Source: Candidatus Omnitrophota bacterium
Lineage (GTDB): Bacteria > Verrucomicrobiota > Verrucomicrobiia > Limisphaerales > UBA1319
DNA length: 20,354 bases
Reading direction: 5' to 3'
Assembly: GCA_023473405.1 (NCBI GenBank)
Contig: JAMCZD010000540.1
Location: 1 to 20,354, forward strand
Below, one piece after another: positions 13,885 through 20,354 of the stretch. The notes beneath the pieces are model-generated. The model did not search any database. It was given only the letters and a program-made list of their open reading frames with translations, and was not told the origin of the DNA. Numbering within the stretch: the stretch's first letter is position 1; the number at the start of each line of letters is the position of its first letter. The translations under genes and the position numbers were made by a program.

Positions 13885-14109
13885 TCAGAACTGACCGGAA
13901 CGGCGAGCTTGTTCGACCTGGCGGCGTCCGACCAGGTCGATCTCCTGCTTCAAGTTGAGCAGAACCCGGTTGTTGTTAAGCGCTGTTGACGCCATTACGG
14001 TCAGCAGAATAAATACCACCAGAACCGCCGAGCCGCGCTCGGTTTGCGTATTGCTGGTTGGCCCGGGCCGTTCTGCCCGGCAATGCTTTCGTGATGGCAA
14101 CATGTTCAT
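13885..14109 (-). CDS. Short pseudopilin-like protein (GspK/PilX N-terminus type)
   Basis: The start is placed at the ATG at 14109, which overlaps the preceding gene's stop as ATGA; longer upstream frames lie inside that gene. The 74-aa product has a basic leader and ERG|SAVLVVFILLTVMASTAL, a class III prepilin signal cleaved after Gly, with a hydrophobic helix and no Glu at +5. Lack of Glu5 is typical of the minor pseudopilin GspK. After the helix only about 30 residues remain (LNLKQEIDLVGRRQVEQ), so the large periplasmic domain of GspK is missing. It is either a minimal pseudopilin or a truncated remnant. It sits last in the pseudopilin run, in front of the glycosyltransferase. Confidence 0.6.
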   Translation of the reverse strand: MNMLPSRKHCRAERPGPTSNTQTERGSAVLVVFILLTVMASTALNNNRVLLNLKQEIDLVGRRQVEQARRSGQF

Positions 14110-14696
14110 TCGATTAATGAAACGCTGTGGAAAGCGTTCCCGCCTTGGCGGCACACCGTCAGAAACGTGAACAACGGGCGAATCCGTGGATTCTTCTGCC
14201 GGGTCTGCAATTCCAATTCCCAACACCAGACAGTGGTCCGGGTGCGGTTTTCCGGCAACATGCGGGAGCCCTTGACCTTGGCCAGGAGCGGTTGGCCGAT
14301 TGCGCGGCCGGTGGCCAATCGCCACACCTCGCCTCTGGAGAAGAGGTAGAGAATCTCGCCGGTCTTTTGCGGGATATGCAATACCTGCTCGTAATCCGTC
14401 GTTTCGAGGCTAGGCGCAATGGTTGCTGTTCGCAGGTCCGCCCGCCAGCGTTCGCCGGCCTTTATGGCGCGAACGATGTCGTCGGCATTGCGTTGCAGGT
14501 CCCTCGAGTGATCCCAGTAGCGGTAAAAGGCCGTGAACGCCAATCCCGTGATCACCATCCATAACCCGATATAAACCACGCACTCGACGAGCATGATCGC
14601 GCTTTCGGACAACCGGGCGGGATGCCCCAGGCGGTGGGGTGTCGTCATCCGCCCGAAGGACATGCAGCATTTTCGGTTCGCCTGGTGCGTGTTCAT
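14106..14696 (-). CDS. Pseudopilin-like protein (GspJ/PulJ-like)
   Basis: 196 aa from ATG at 14696; in-frame ATGs at 14663 and 14648 are possible later starts, since none has a clear ribosome site. A basic leader (PHRLGHPARLSES) precedes a hydrophobic helix containing IMLVECVVYIGLWMVITGLA, with a Glu placed near +5 of a plausible prepilin-peptidase site. A roughly 130-residue soluble domain follows, including ERWRADLRTA and LYLFSRGEVWRL, resembling GspJ/PilW-type minor pseudopilins. It follows the GspI-like gene by 15 bp and overlaps the next gene by ATGA, consistent with one transcript. Confidence 0.65.
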   Translation of the reverse strand: MNTHQANRKCCMSFGRMTTPHRLGHPARLSESAIMLVECVVYIGLWMVITGLAFTAFYRYWDHSRDLQRNADDIVRAIKAGERWRADLRTATIAPSLETTDYEQVLHIPQKTGEILYLFSRGEVWRLATGRAIGQPLLAKVKGSRMLPENRTRTTVWCWELELQTRQKNPRIRPLFTFLTVCRQGGNAFHSVSLIE

Positions 14697-14711
14697 GACG
14701 CGTTCACTGGT

Positions 14712-15170
14712 TCATTTCAGCAACGTCTCCCGCCAGACCCTTCCTCCGCGCCCTTTTCCCTCGGGCAACCATTCCAGTCGCAGCCGCGATTCTTCCAAGG
14801 TCAGGAGAAACCCGCCGGGCGGCAGATTGGTGGCGGCCCTTGCCGATACGGTATAAGGGTGTGTTCCCGGCGTGAAGGCGCGCCACTCGCCGGCGCGAAG
14901 CACCTCCATTTCGCCATCCACGATTTCCATGGCCACCGCCTGGTAATAATAAGCGCGGCAGGCGCGTTGTTCCTGCAAGAACGAGAAGCTGAGCGGGATC
15001 ATTACCGCCACGAGGATGCCCATGGCGATCACCAGTTCCACGATCATCGTCCCGCGCTCCCCCTGCCGAGTAACACAGGCACTCGGCGGGCGAGTTTGAG
15101 CCGCATCTTTGCAGCCGGACTGGCGCTCGCAATCGTTGATCAACTCGGGTTTTGGAACAGGCAGGTTCAT
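14712..15170 (-). CDS. Pseudopilin with prepilin-type N-terminal methylation motif (GspI/PilV-like)
   Basis: 152 aa. The ATG at 15170 lies 4 bp after the upstream stop, which supports this start, though it gives a long 40-residue leader; a later start is possible. The class III signal is clear: GERG|TMIVELVIAMGILVAV, with cleavage after Gly and Glu at +5 of the mature helix. The 110-residue remainder (AYYYQAVAMEIVDGEMEVL...) fits a minor pseudopilin with a single globular domain. It would be processed by prepilin peptidase and assembled by the adjacent GspF-like proteins in the inner membrane. Confidence 0.8.
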   Translation of the reverse strand: MNLPVPKPELINDCERQSGCKDAAQTRPPSACVTRQGERGTMIVELVIAMGILVAVMIPLSFSFLQEQRACRAYYYQAVAMEIVDGEMEVLRAGEWRAFTPGTHPYTVSARAATNLPPGGFLLTLEESRLRLEWLPEGKGRGGRVWRETLLK

Positions 15171-15174
15171 GGCA

Positions 15175-16362
15175 TCACCAAAGCAGGGCTGCGTTCGTGA
15201 GGGCGATCAACGGCTGAAAGGCTGCTATGACAATGAAGCCGACCAGCAGGCCATTGACCAAGACCAGGATTGTCGTGAAGACCTGGGCAAAGGCCTGCTC
15301 TTCCTGGAATGCCTGGGCATCGAGGGCTTCCTGCCACCCCTTGAGAGCCGCCCCAAACTCGCCACCGCCCCGGCAGGCATTGGTCAATCGCCAGCGGAAC
15401 TCGCCCGCGACATCCAGGTGCCGTACCGCCTCGGTGAGCTTTACACCCCGGCCCAGCTCATCGACTACCGCCAACGCGCGTCTCACGAAGCAGCGGTTCG
15501 CGGTGCATTGCGCGGCCAGCGCGACGGCTTCGACCTCCGGCATGCCGGCATCGAGCAAGGTGCCCAGCATGGCGCAAAAATCTCGCTGCATCCGCTTGCG
15601 CCGCCAAGGTACCCATTGAAAAATCCAGTCGCTCAACGGCGGCAGGCCGGCTTCGAGCCACTCCAAACACCGGGGACCGCCCAGGTAAAAGACTACCGCC
15701 AGACCGAACAAGCCGGCTATGCCTAGCAGAACGCCGTCGAAGGCCAGGATGAGATGCCCTTGGGAAAGGCGAATGAGCAGGCCCGTCAGCATCGGGACCG
15801 GCGCCTCGAAGTCGGCATCTTTCATGATTTCAATGAGCCTGGGCAGGACGTACGTGACCGAAAGCATCGTTACCAGGGGCACTACGATGGGTGTGCCCAG
15901 GAAAGGCAGGATGGTCAAATAGTTTTGCGCCTTGATGAACTGCGGCATTCCGTCTTTCAAATACTGGCGGCAAGCCGGCAACACCCCGGCCAGGTTCCCC
16001 GTTTTCTCGCCGACTCTGAGCATGGCCAGAACCTGCGGCGGCAGCAGGCCCGGCACCTTTCCCAGGGCTTCACCCAGGCGAAGGCCGCTCTCCAGTTGGG
16101 CCGCCAGCCAATGAAATCGCACCCCCACGCTGCGGTCTCGGCTCCGCGAAATTTCCACAAGCGTCTGCTCGATGCCCCGGCCCGTTTTCAGACCCGTCTC
16201 GAGCAGGTCGAGAAAAAAACGGGCGCGCTCATGACGGCGCAAGGGCAGGCTAATCACATAGGCGAGGGCAAGAAATCCTACCGTGAAGACGATCAAGCCC
16301 GCCATGAACCAGACGAAGACCGCCCAGTTCCAAGCAAGGTTGATCGAGAGATACGAGTTCAT
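15175..16362 (-). CDS. GspF/PilC-type inner-membrane platform protein, second copy
   Basis: 395 aa with an extra N-terminal membrane helix (about 12-38) absent from the neighbouring copy, then a T2SF domain with RARFFLDLLETGLKTGRGIEQ and MLRVGEKTGNLAGVLPACRQYL (about 45-150). A membrane segment (IVVPLVTMLSVTYVLPRL) and further helices lead to the second T2SF domain (about 255-365: RDFCAMLGTLLDAGMPEVEAV, ACRGGGEFGAALKGW) and a closing helix. The family forms the platform that couples the cytosolic ATPase to pseudopilus assembly. It lies 49 bp after the first copy and 4 bp before the GspI-like gene. Confidence 0.85.
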   Translation of the reverse strand: MNSYLSINLAWNWAVFVWFMAGLIVFTVGFLALAYVISLPLRRHERARFFLDLLETGLKTGRGIEQTLVEISRSRDRSVGVRFHWLAAQLESGLRLGEALGKVPGLLPPQVLAMLRVGEKTGNLAGVLPACRQYLKDGMPQFIKAQNYLTILPFLGTPIVVPLVTMLSVTYVLPRLIEIMKDADFEAPVPMLTGLLIRLSQGHLILAFDGVLLGIAGLFGLAVVFYLGGPRCLEWLEAGLPPLSDWIFQWVPWRRKRMQRDFCAMLGTLLDAGMPEVEAVALAAQCTANRCFVRRALAVVDELGRGVKLTEAVRHLDVAGEFRWRLTNACRGGGEFGAALKGWQEALDAQAFQEEQAFAQVFTTILVLVNGLLVGFIVIAAFQPLIALTNAALLW

Positions 16363-16411
16363 CCCGGGCCATTCCGAATCAAGCGGGTGATGTTATATAA
16401 ACAAGCAATCC

Positions 16412-17443
16412 TCAATAATAAAATGTGGCAAAGGTCAGTCCCATGCCCAGAACCACTGATAAAAGGCAATAGGCCTGCACGGCGATAACAATGCCCAGGG
16501 CGATGATCGATACCGGCAGGATGGCCTGCAAAAACAAATCGATCCGGTGCGTCGCCCGCGCGTAATAAATCTCCGACGCGCGCCTGAACCCGGTCTCGAG
16601 TTCCTCGCCGGCGGTGGATACCAACCAGATGAACAGTGGCGGAAAAGGGCCCCGGCTTCCGGCGATACCAGGAAATTTCCCTCGCCCATCGGCCACGCGG
16701 CTGTACCAATGGGCGAGTTCGTTGCCTACCCGGTTTCCCTTTTCCACTTCGAGCATCAGCTTGATCGAGTCGCCGAGGGTGCATCCCCCGCGCAGCAAGG
16801 TCCCCATTGCACGGGCGAATTGCGACAGGCTGGCTTCCTTGAAACCAGGCACCCGCCACCGCAGGGCGCGCCGCCAGCCGGGAACCAGGAATCCGGCCAA
16901 TACGATCAATGCCAGAAAACTCAGCGCGGCAGCGGGGGTAAACAGCACGCCGGCATAAACCATGGGATGGGAAAGCACCAATTGAGTAAAAGCGGGCAGG
17001 GCCCTTCCTTCGGCGAACCCCCCGGCAATTTCGCGCCAGCCAATATTCATCAGGGTCCCATAGGACAGCGACAGAAACAGTGACAGCCCCAACGATGCCA
17101 GCAGCACGATCAACGGATAAACCAGCAGTCCCTTGAGCCGGGTTCGGAGCAACTGCATATTGCCGTAGTAATCCGCCAGCGAGGTCAGCATGGCGGGGAG
17201 ATTGCTGCTTTGAACGCCTACTCGCAGCATTTGAACGTAAAACCCGGGCAACTGCCGTGCCGCCAGGGCTTCATTGAACGGGGTGCCTTTGGCCAGGGCG
17301 GCTTCGAGCAGTGCCAACTCCTTGCGCAACGGGCCGCGGCGCATATCCTTGCATAATTGCCGCAAGGCGCCTTCGAGGGGAATACCGGTCTGGAGCATCC
17401 CGGCCAACTGCTGGTTCACGAAGGCAAACTCGTCGTAGTTCAT
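16412..17443 (-). CDS. GspF/PilC-type inner-membrane platform protein, first copy
   Basis: 343 aa. Two T2SF domains are visible: residues about 5-115 (FVNQQLAGMLQTGIPLEGAL, MLRVGVQSSNLPAMLTSLAD) and about 205-310 (QFARAMGTLLRGGCTLGDSI, VSTAGEELETGFRRASEIYY), each followed by membrane helices. The C-terminus is hydrophobic. It heads the cluster and would act in the inner membrane with an ATPase not present in this window. Start ATG at 17443; no obvious Shine-Dalgarno site. Low similarity to its neighbour by eye suggests old divergence, possibly a heteromeric platform. Confidence 0.85.
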   Translation of the reverse strand: MNYDEFAFVNQQLAGMLQTGIPLEGALRQLCKDMRRGPLRKELALLEAALAKGTPFNEALAARQLPGFYVQMLRVGVQSSNLPAMLTSLADYYGNMQLLRTRLKGLLVYPLIVLLASLGLSLFLSLSYGTLMNIGWREIAGGFAEGRALPAFTQLVLSHPMVYAGVLFTPAAALSFLALIVLAGFLVPGWRRALRWRVPGFKEASLSQFARAMGTLLRGGCTLGDSIKLMLEVEKGNRVGNELAHWYSRVADGRGKFPGIAGSRGPFPPLFIWLVSTAGEELETGFRRASEIYYARATHRIDLFLQAILPVSIIALGIVIAVQAYCLLSVVLGMGLTFATFYY

Positions 17444-17577
17444 GGACTACCAGTGTGTGTGGAAGATACAATACCGCATCAAAGACCAGTGTAGCGACAA
17501 ATAAATTGCGAAATGCGATGCGTGGGGCGTAGGACAGAATTCTGAAAAAACGAATTGAGGCTGGGATTTTGCATGAG

Positions 17578-17607
17578 ATTCAATCTAAGTAACTAGATAT
17601 TTGTCAA
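17578..17607 (-). promoter_or_regulatory. Possible promoter for the GspF/pseudopilin cluster
   Basis: On the - strand a perfect TTGACA (17607-17602) is followed after 18 bp by TTGAAT (17583-17578, four of six -10 matches), about 130 bp upstream of the first platform gene. It is the best pair seen in the gap but the spacer is long. Confidence 0.3.
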
Positions 17608-17982
17608 ACCCGCGCCGAACTGGCCGCCCGCTTAAAAAAAAAAGACCTATCGCCTCCACAGCAAATCCTCCTGACCCAAGAGCGGGAAATCCGGCAACTG
17701 ATCGCCGCCTTCCGGTCGACCGCTCCGCGGGGAACCCAGGTCGCGCAACTGGAGGTTCTCGTGCGGACGGCTCTTGTCATTCCAAATCAGCCTACCAATT
17801 GGTGGGTTGGTTGCTTCATGTCCAAAGGAGCGGAGGTGTCCATCCAGGTCGGCCATCCCGCGGGGATGCCAGCCATTAGCCGGGGGTTGCGCGAGGCACG
17901 AGCGCCACCCCCGGAACGCGAAGGTGAACAGAATACGATCCCGGAGGGATCGCAGAGGGCGCTGGCATCCTGGGGTGCATAA
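17593..17982 (+). pseudogene. 5'-truncated ORF remnant, unidentified
   Basis: A frame open after TAA at 17590-17592, without ATG. The first roughly 60 codons look protein-coding (GC-rich third positions; RAELAARLKKK then QEREIRQLIAAFRS and VAQLEVLVRT, an amphipathic, possibly coiled-coil pattern). A run of ten A's (17634-17643) encodes the KKK. After about 17800 the frame runs into the repeat element and loses protein character. It may be the tail of a decayed gene interrupted by the repeat. No family is recognised. Confidence 0.3.
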
Positions 17983-18053
17983 TCTACCCGATCCGGTTAC
18001 CGGTGGTGTCGCTGCGCTCAACCACCGGCTAAACGCTTTGAACCCTCCGGGTT
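17864..18053. repeat. Structured interspersed repeat with nested hairpins
   Basis: An outer stem GGATGCCAGC (17864-17873) / GCTGGCATCC (17961-17970) encloses two hairpins: CCGGGGGT/ACCCCCGG (17880-17887, 17907-17914) and GATCCC-GGA-GGGATC (17937-17951). Two more follow: CCGGTGGT/ACCACCGG (18000-18007, 18021-18028) and AACCC-TCC-GGGTT (18041-18053). Dense, exact complementarity with no coding logic resembles the palindromic repeats scattered through many PVC and Bacteroidota genomes; that comparison is from memory. Genome-wide copy number would settle it. Confidence 0.7.
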
Positions 18054-18328
18054 CGCAATCGGTATCCTGGTCAATCCGTGCAACCCTGAAGAAAACGAAG
18101 AATTTTGTCTCACGCCCTGATGCGTGAATTCGCTCCTGTCCGCCACCGCCTATCCCGGCAAGTCTCACGTTTCCTACCACTGGAGGTCAGCCATTTCTTT
18201 TGGCACTACACACTATGCGCTCCATCCCACGCCAGAACCCACAAATGCTTCAATTCGTTATCCGCATGTCCAAAAACTCTCCGAAGGAAGATTGTCTGGA
18301 CACGAATTTTCCGGCCGATCCGGCTTCG

Positions 18329-19999
18329 TCACCGCGCTGCCACGGCGCGGAATCTATCCCGCAGATTTCCCGATGCCCACACTGCCAGACTGATATTGCT
18401 GATGATGAACACGGGGAGGACGCAAGAAAACCAGGGGATTCCAGATCGGGGTGTGAATTGCCCGTGTGATATTATCGCGAGGAACGCCACTGAACCCAAC
18501 AAGAACAACCAAGGCAACAAGAGCACATCGAACACGGTCTGGCGAATGGCCCGACCGGCGTTCTTCGCCTTGAGCCCGCACCAGAGGCCGACCCATGCGA
18601 GCACATACATATCCGCCATCAGGAACGCCGCGGCTACGCTGAACACGGCGATGATCAACATCATTTCGCCGGCATTTCCCACTTCGACCAGCCCCGTCAG
18701 GACCGGTAACAGGTCCATTCCCAAAACGATCAGCGTCGGGAAAAAGAATTGACGTTTAATGGCCAATAACCTGCCGCGAATGATGTCGTCCACGCCCAAC
18801 GGCGTGGTTAGCAGCAATTCGAGCACCCCCGTTCGCCGGTCCTCGGCCAGCGCGCGGCAAGCCTGTCCCGCCACTGCGAATCGAAGGATATAATGAAACA
18901 AAAAAGCTGCTCCAATGAACAGCGGCGGGTTAAGCCAGTTTTGCGGGAACGACAAGCCTGTCCTGCTCACGCTCGCGGGCACGAGCCAGCGCGCGTAAAC
19001 GAACAGGACACTCACCCAGACCAGGCACAACGCGAGAAACCGGGTGGTCGGGGTCATTCCCCAGCGTCCGGGCATGAGGCCCAGTCGAAACGCAGGGTTG
19101 ACTTCATACCACGGATCGTCGCCGGCGGGTCCTTGGACTTTCCTCGATCGCCTGCGAGCAGCAGTACCGGACGCCGGATCATTGACTCGATGGAATAGCA
19201 AGTGCCAGAAGCCGGGTGAACCTGTTTCTCGCCAGATGCGCGGCAGAACAAGGCTTGCCGATGCGAGAAAACCCCAGCCCATCAGGTGGGTTGTCAACAA
19301 CGACCAGCCAAAAACTCCCGCCGATGCCGGAACCAAAGCCGGGAACAGTGCCGCCACAGCCGCACCGGCCGGGCTGGGCACAAGAAAGACGGGATCGATC
19401 GCGGTCGTTCCCATGTAATTCATCAACAAATAACCGATGCTGGGAATCACGCCGCCGATGATCAACGCTCCGGCCAGAGCGGTCCCGATGGCATTTCGCT
19501 CGCGGTAACTCAGCACGGAGACCAAGGCCCCGAGGGTAGCGGAGAAGAACAACGCGTTCATCAGTGCCAGTGCCACGCGGATGAAATCACCCGCCGTAAT
19601 GCCTCCGATGAAAAACGCCAAGCCAAGCGCGGGCAGGGCTGCCAGCAAACAATAAAGACTGTTCCAAGGGTGAGACATGAGCTTGCCCGCCACCACGTCG
19701 AACCCGCTCAAGTCCGTCAGAAACAATAGCCCGAGCGTCCCTTCGCGTTTCTCGCGGCTCAGACAATCGGCGGTGCTGAAGGCTCCCTCGATCAGGACAA
19801 AGGCAAATCCCAGCAGCGACAAGGATCGGAACAGGCCGCGACCGACCATTGCCAGATTGATTATCGCACCAAGACTCGCGTAAACCGTTCCCAGCGTGAT
19901 GAAAATGGCGACCGCAGCCGCCAGGACGCGGGCGTAATACGTCAAAGAACGCCGCGCCGCGAGCCGCAGTTCCCTCCGCACGATGGGCAACAGGTTCAT
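18329..19999 (-). CDS. ABC-2 type transporter permease with two fused modules
   Basis: Inner-membrane permease of an ABC exporter, 556 aa. I place the start at the ATG at 19999, preceded by GAGGGGAACC; the frame upstream to 20176 has soluble, unconserved sequence. Two ABC-2 modules are visible. The N-terminal module has SREKREGTLGLLFLTDLSGF (about 84-103) followed by helices. The C-terminal one has AEDRRTGVLELLLTTPLGVD (about 384-403) followed by helices. Each has the typical 'E-x-x-x-G-T/V-L-x-L-L' cytosolic motif. A soluble linker (about 270-320) separates the halves, so one polypeptide probably forms the whole channel. The partner ATPase may lie beyond the right edge. Confidence 0.82.
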   Translation of the reverse strand: MNLLPIVRRELRLAARRSLTYYARVLAAAVAIFITLGTVYASLGAIINLAMVGRGLFRSLSLLGFAFVLIEGAFSTADCLSREKREGTLGLLFLTDLSGFDVVAGKLMSHPWNSLYCLLAALPALGLAFFIGGITAGDFIRVALALMNALFFSATLGALVSVLSYRERNAIGTALAGALIIGGVIPSIGYLLMNYMGTTAIDPVFLVPSPAGAAVAALFPALVPASAGVFGWSLLTTHLMGWGFLASASLVLPRIWRETGSPGFWHLLFHRVNDPASGTAARRRSRKVQGPAGDDPWYEVNPAFRLGLMPGRWGMTPTTRFLALCLVWVSVLFVYARWLVPASVSRTGLSFPQNWLNPPLFIGAAFLFHYILRFAVAGQACRALAEDRRTGVLELLLTTPLGVDDIIRGRLLAIKRQFFFPTLIVLGMDLLPVLTGLVEVGNAGEMMLIIAVFSVAAAFLMADMYVLAWVGLWCGLKAKNAGRAIRQTVFDVLLLPWLFLLGSVAFLAIISHGQFTPRSGIPWFSCVLPVFIISNISLAVWASGNLRDRFRAVAAR

Positions 20000-20147
20000 C
20001 GGTTCCCCTCGAATTGGCGCAAGACAAAACGCCGGCGCGGGAAATTCGACAAAGGCCATTCCCACGCCGGACTTGGCGTGCTCACGCACCTTGCTTCGTT
20101 GGCTTCGTTTCCCGAACTTCGGTTGGTCATGTGGCCTGCCCCCTGGA
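20000..20147. other. Gap upstream of the ABC-2 permease
   Basis: 148 bp with the permease ribosome-binding site (GAGGGGAACC, immediately before 19999 on the - strand) and a duplicated GCTTCGTT at about 20094-20110 on the + strand. I see no clear promoter or terminator. Confidence 0.4.
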
Positions 20148-20354
20148 TCAATCAAGAACAATAAATGCCAACACACCCAGCTCGATCAACATCAGCGAAC
20201 CGAAACAACCCGCAGACGCCAGGCCCACACCCCAATACAAATAGTGCCGCGCCGGATTCCACACGGCGCCGGGCCCGGCCAGGTATTCGGCCCGGACGGC
20301 AAACGCCTGCAAACCGAGAAAAACTATGATCGGGATAAGGTAACCAAATGGTTG
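20148..20354 (-). CDS. Membrane protein, C-terminal part (partial at right edge)
   Basis: The frame enters from the right edge and ends at TGA (20150-20148), giving the last 68 residues. They contain two hydrophobic segments (FGYLIPIIVFLGLQAFAV and GCFGSLMLIELGVLAFIVLD) around an amphipathic stretch with WNPARHYLYWGVG. The gene runs in the same direction as the ABC-2 permease, 148 bp upstream of it, so it may belong to the same exporter locus, for example as another permease. The fragment is too short to name. Confidence 0.6.
   Translation of the reverse strand, partial: QPFGYLIPIIVFLGLQAFAVRAEYLAGPGAVWNPARHYLYWGVGLASAGCFGSLMLIELGVLAFIVLD

Larger units (their letters stand above)
17444..18328. 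other. 885-bp gap between the platform gene and the ABC-2 permease
   Basis: No intact gene is supported here. It contains the possible cluster promoter, an ORF remnant on the + strand, and a structured repeat. From 18054 to 18328 I see no clear signal apart from chance frames. The frame on the - strand at 17647-18180 has an unprotein-like composition and crosses the repeat, so it is discounted. Confidence 0.6.

Noticed and set aside
17647..18180. 177-codon - strand frame upstream of the platform genes
   Set aside because: Runs through the nested-hairpin repeat and has a low-quality, Arg/Gly/Pro-rich composition.
18200..18469. Small + strand frame with a CPHC motif
   Set aside because: Overlaps the 3' end of the ABC-2 permease on the other strand; a single CxxC is not enough to support a zinc protein.

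Overview
The window reads as a chromosomal segment of a moderately GC-rich, free-living Gram-negative-type bacterium. Gene content and repeat style suggest the PVC group, most likely a Verrucomicrobiota (Limisphaerales/Pedosphaera-like) lineage. The hints are pgk-tpiA-secG followed by an oligopeptide transporter, a large exported GH2 enzyme, nested-hairpin interspersed repeats, and pseudopilin/GspF genes outside a full secretion operon. This placement is inference; no 16S or other marker gene is present.

Layout. On the + strand (1-5333): the 3' end of pgk, tpiA, secG, then oppA-oppB-oppC with no oppD/oppF after them. A short regulatory-looking gap follows, with a perfect 9-2-9 palindrome, a TATAAA box and a 58-residue two-helix membrane ORF that may be leaderless (5463-5639). 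Everything further right is on the - strand: a secreted GH2 glycosidase (5820-9089), an ABC ATPase translationally coupled to dnaA (9374-10351 and 10351-11712), a DnaA-box-bearing dnaA upstream region (candidate oriC, 11713-12096), glnB (12237-12575), a family-2 glycosyltransferase (13087-13848), three small pseudopilin-like genes (13885-15170), two adjacent GspF/PilC-type platform proteins (15175-17443), an 885-bp non-coding stretch holding a structured repeat and an ORF remnant, a double-module ABC-2 permease (18329-19999), and the 3' end of another membrane-protein gene at the right edge.

Most unusual signals. (1) A perfect 67-bp sequence occurs twice in inverted orientation (12097-12163 and 13078-13144). 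One copy sits inside the 3' end of the glycosyltransferase gene. Removing exactly those 67 bases restores a coding-like 44-residue C-terminus that is now out of frame, so the 67-mer behaves as a discrete, very small mobile or interspersed element. (2) The two copies flank a 914-bp segment that carries glnB and, on the opposite strand, a candidate structured small RNA. (3) That RNA (about 12745-12923, + strand) has stacked hairpins, a possible 5-bp pseudoknot, a strong terminator with eight T's, and C-rich loops (UCCCUCG, UCCUC) that resemble the 16S anti-Shine-Dalgarno sequence. (4) An ABC-transporter ATPase overlaps dnaA as TAATG, an odd partner for the replication initiator.

How the genes work together. 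pgk/tpiA are lower glycolysis. SecG helps export, which would serve the OppA-like lipoprotein and the GH2 enzyme. OppABC imports peptides using ATPases encoded elsewhere. The pseudopilin and GspF genes would form part of a pilus-like or type II-like assembly machine whose ATPase and secretin are not in view. glnB reports nitrogen/2-oxoglutarate status.
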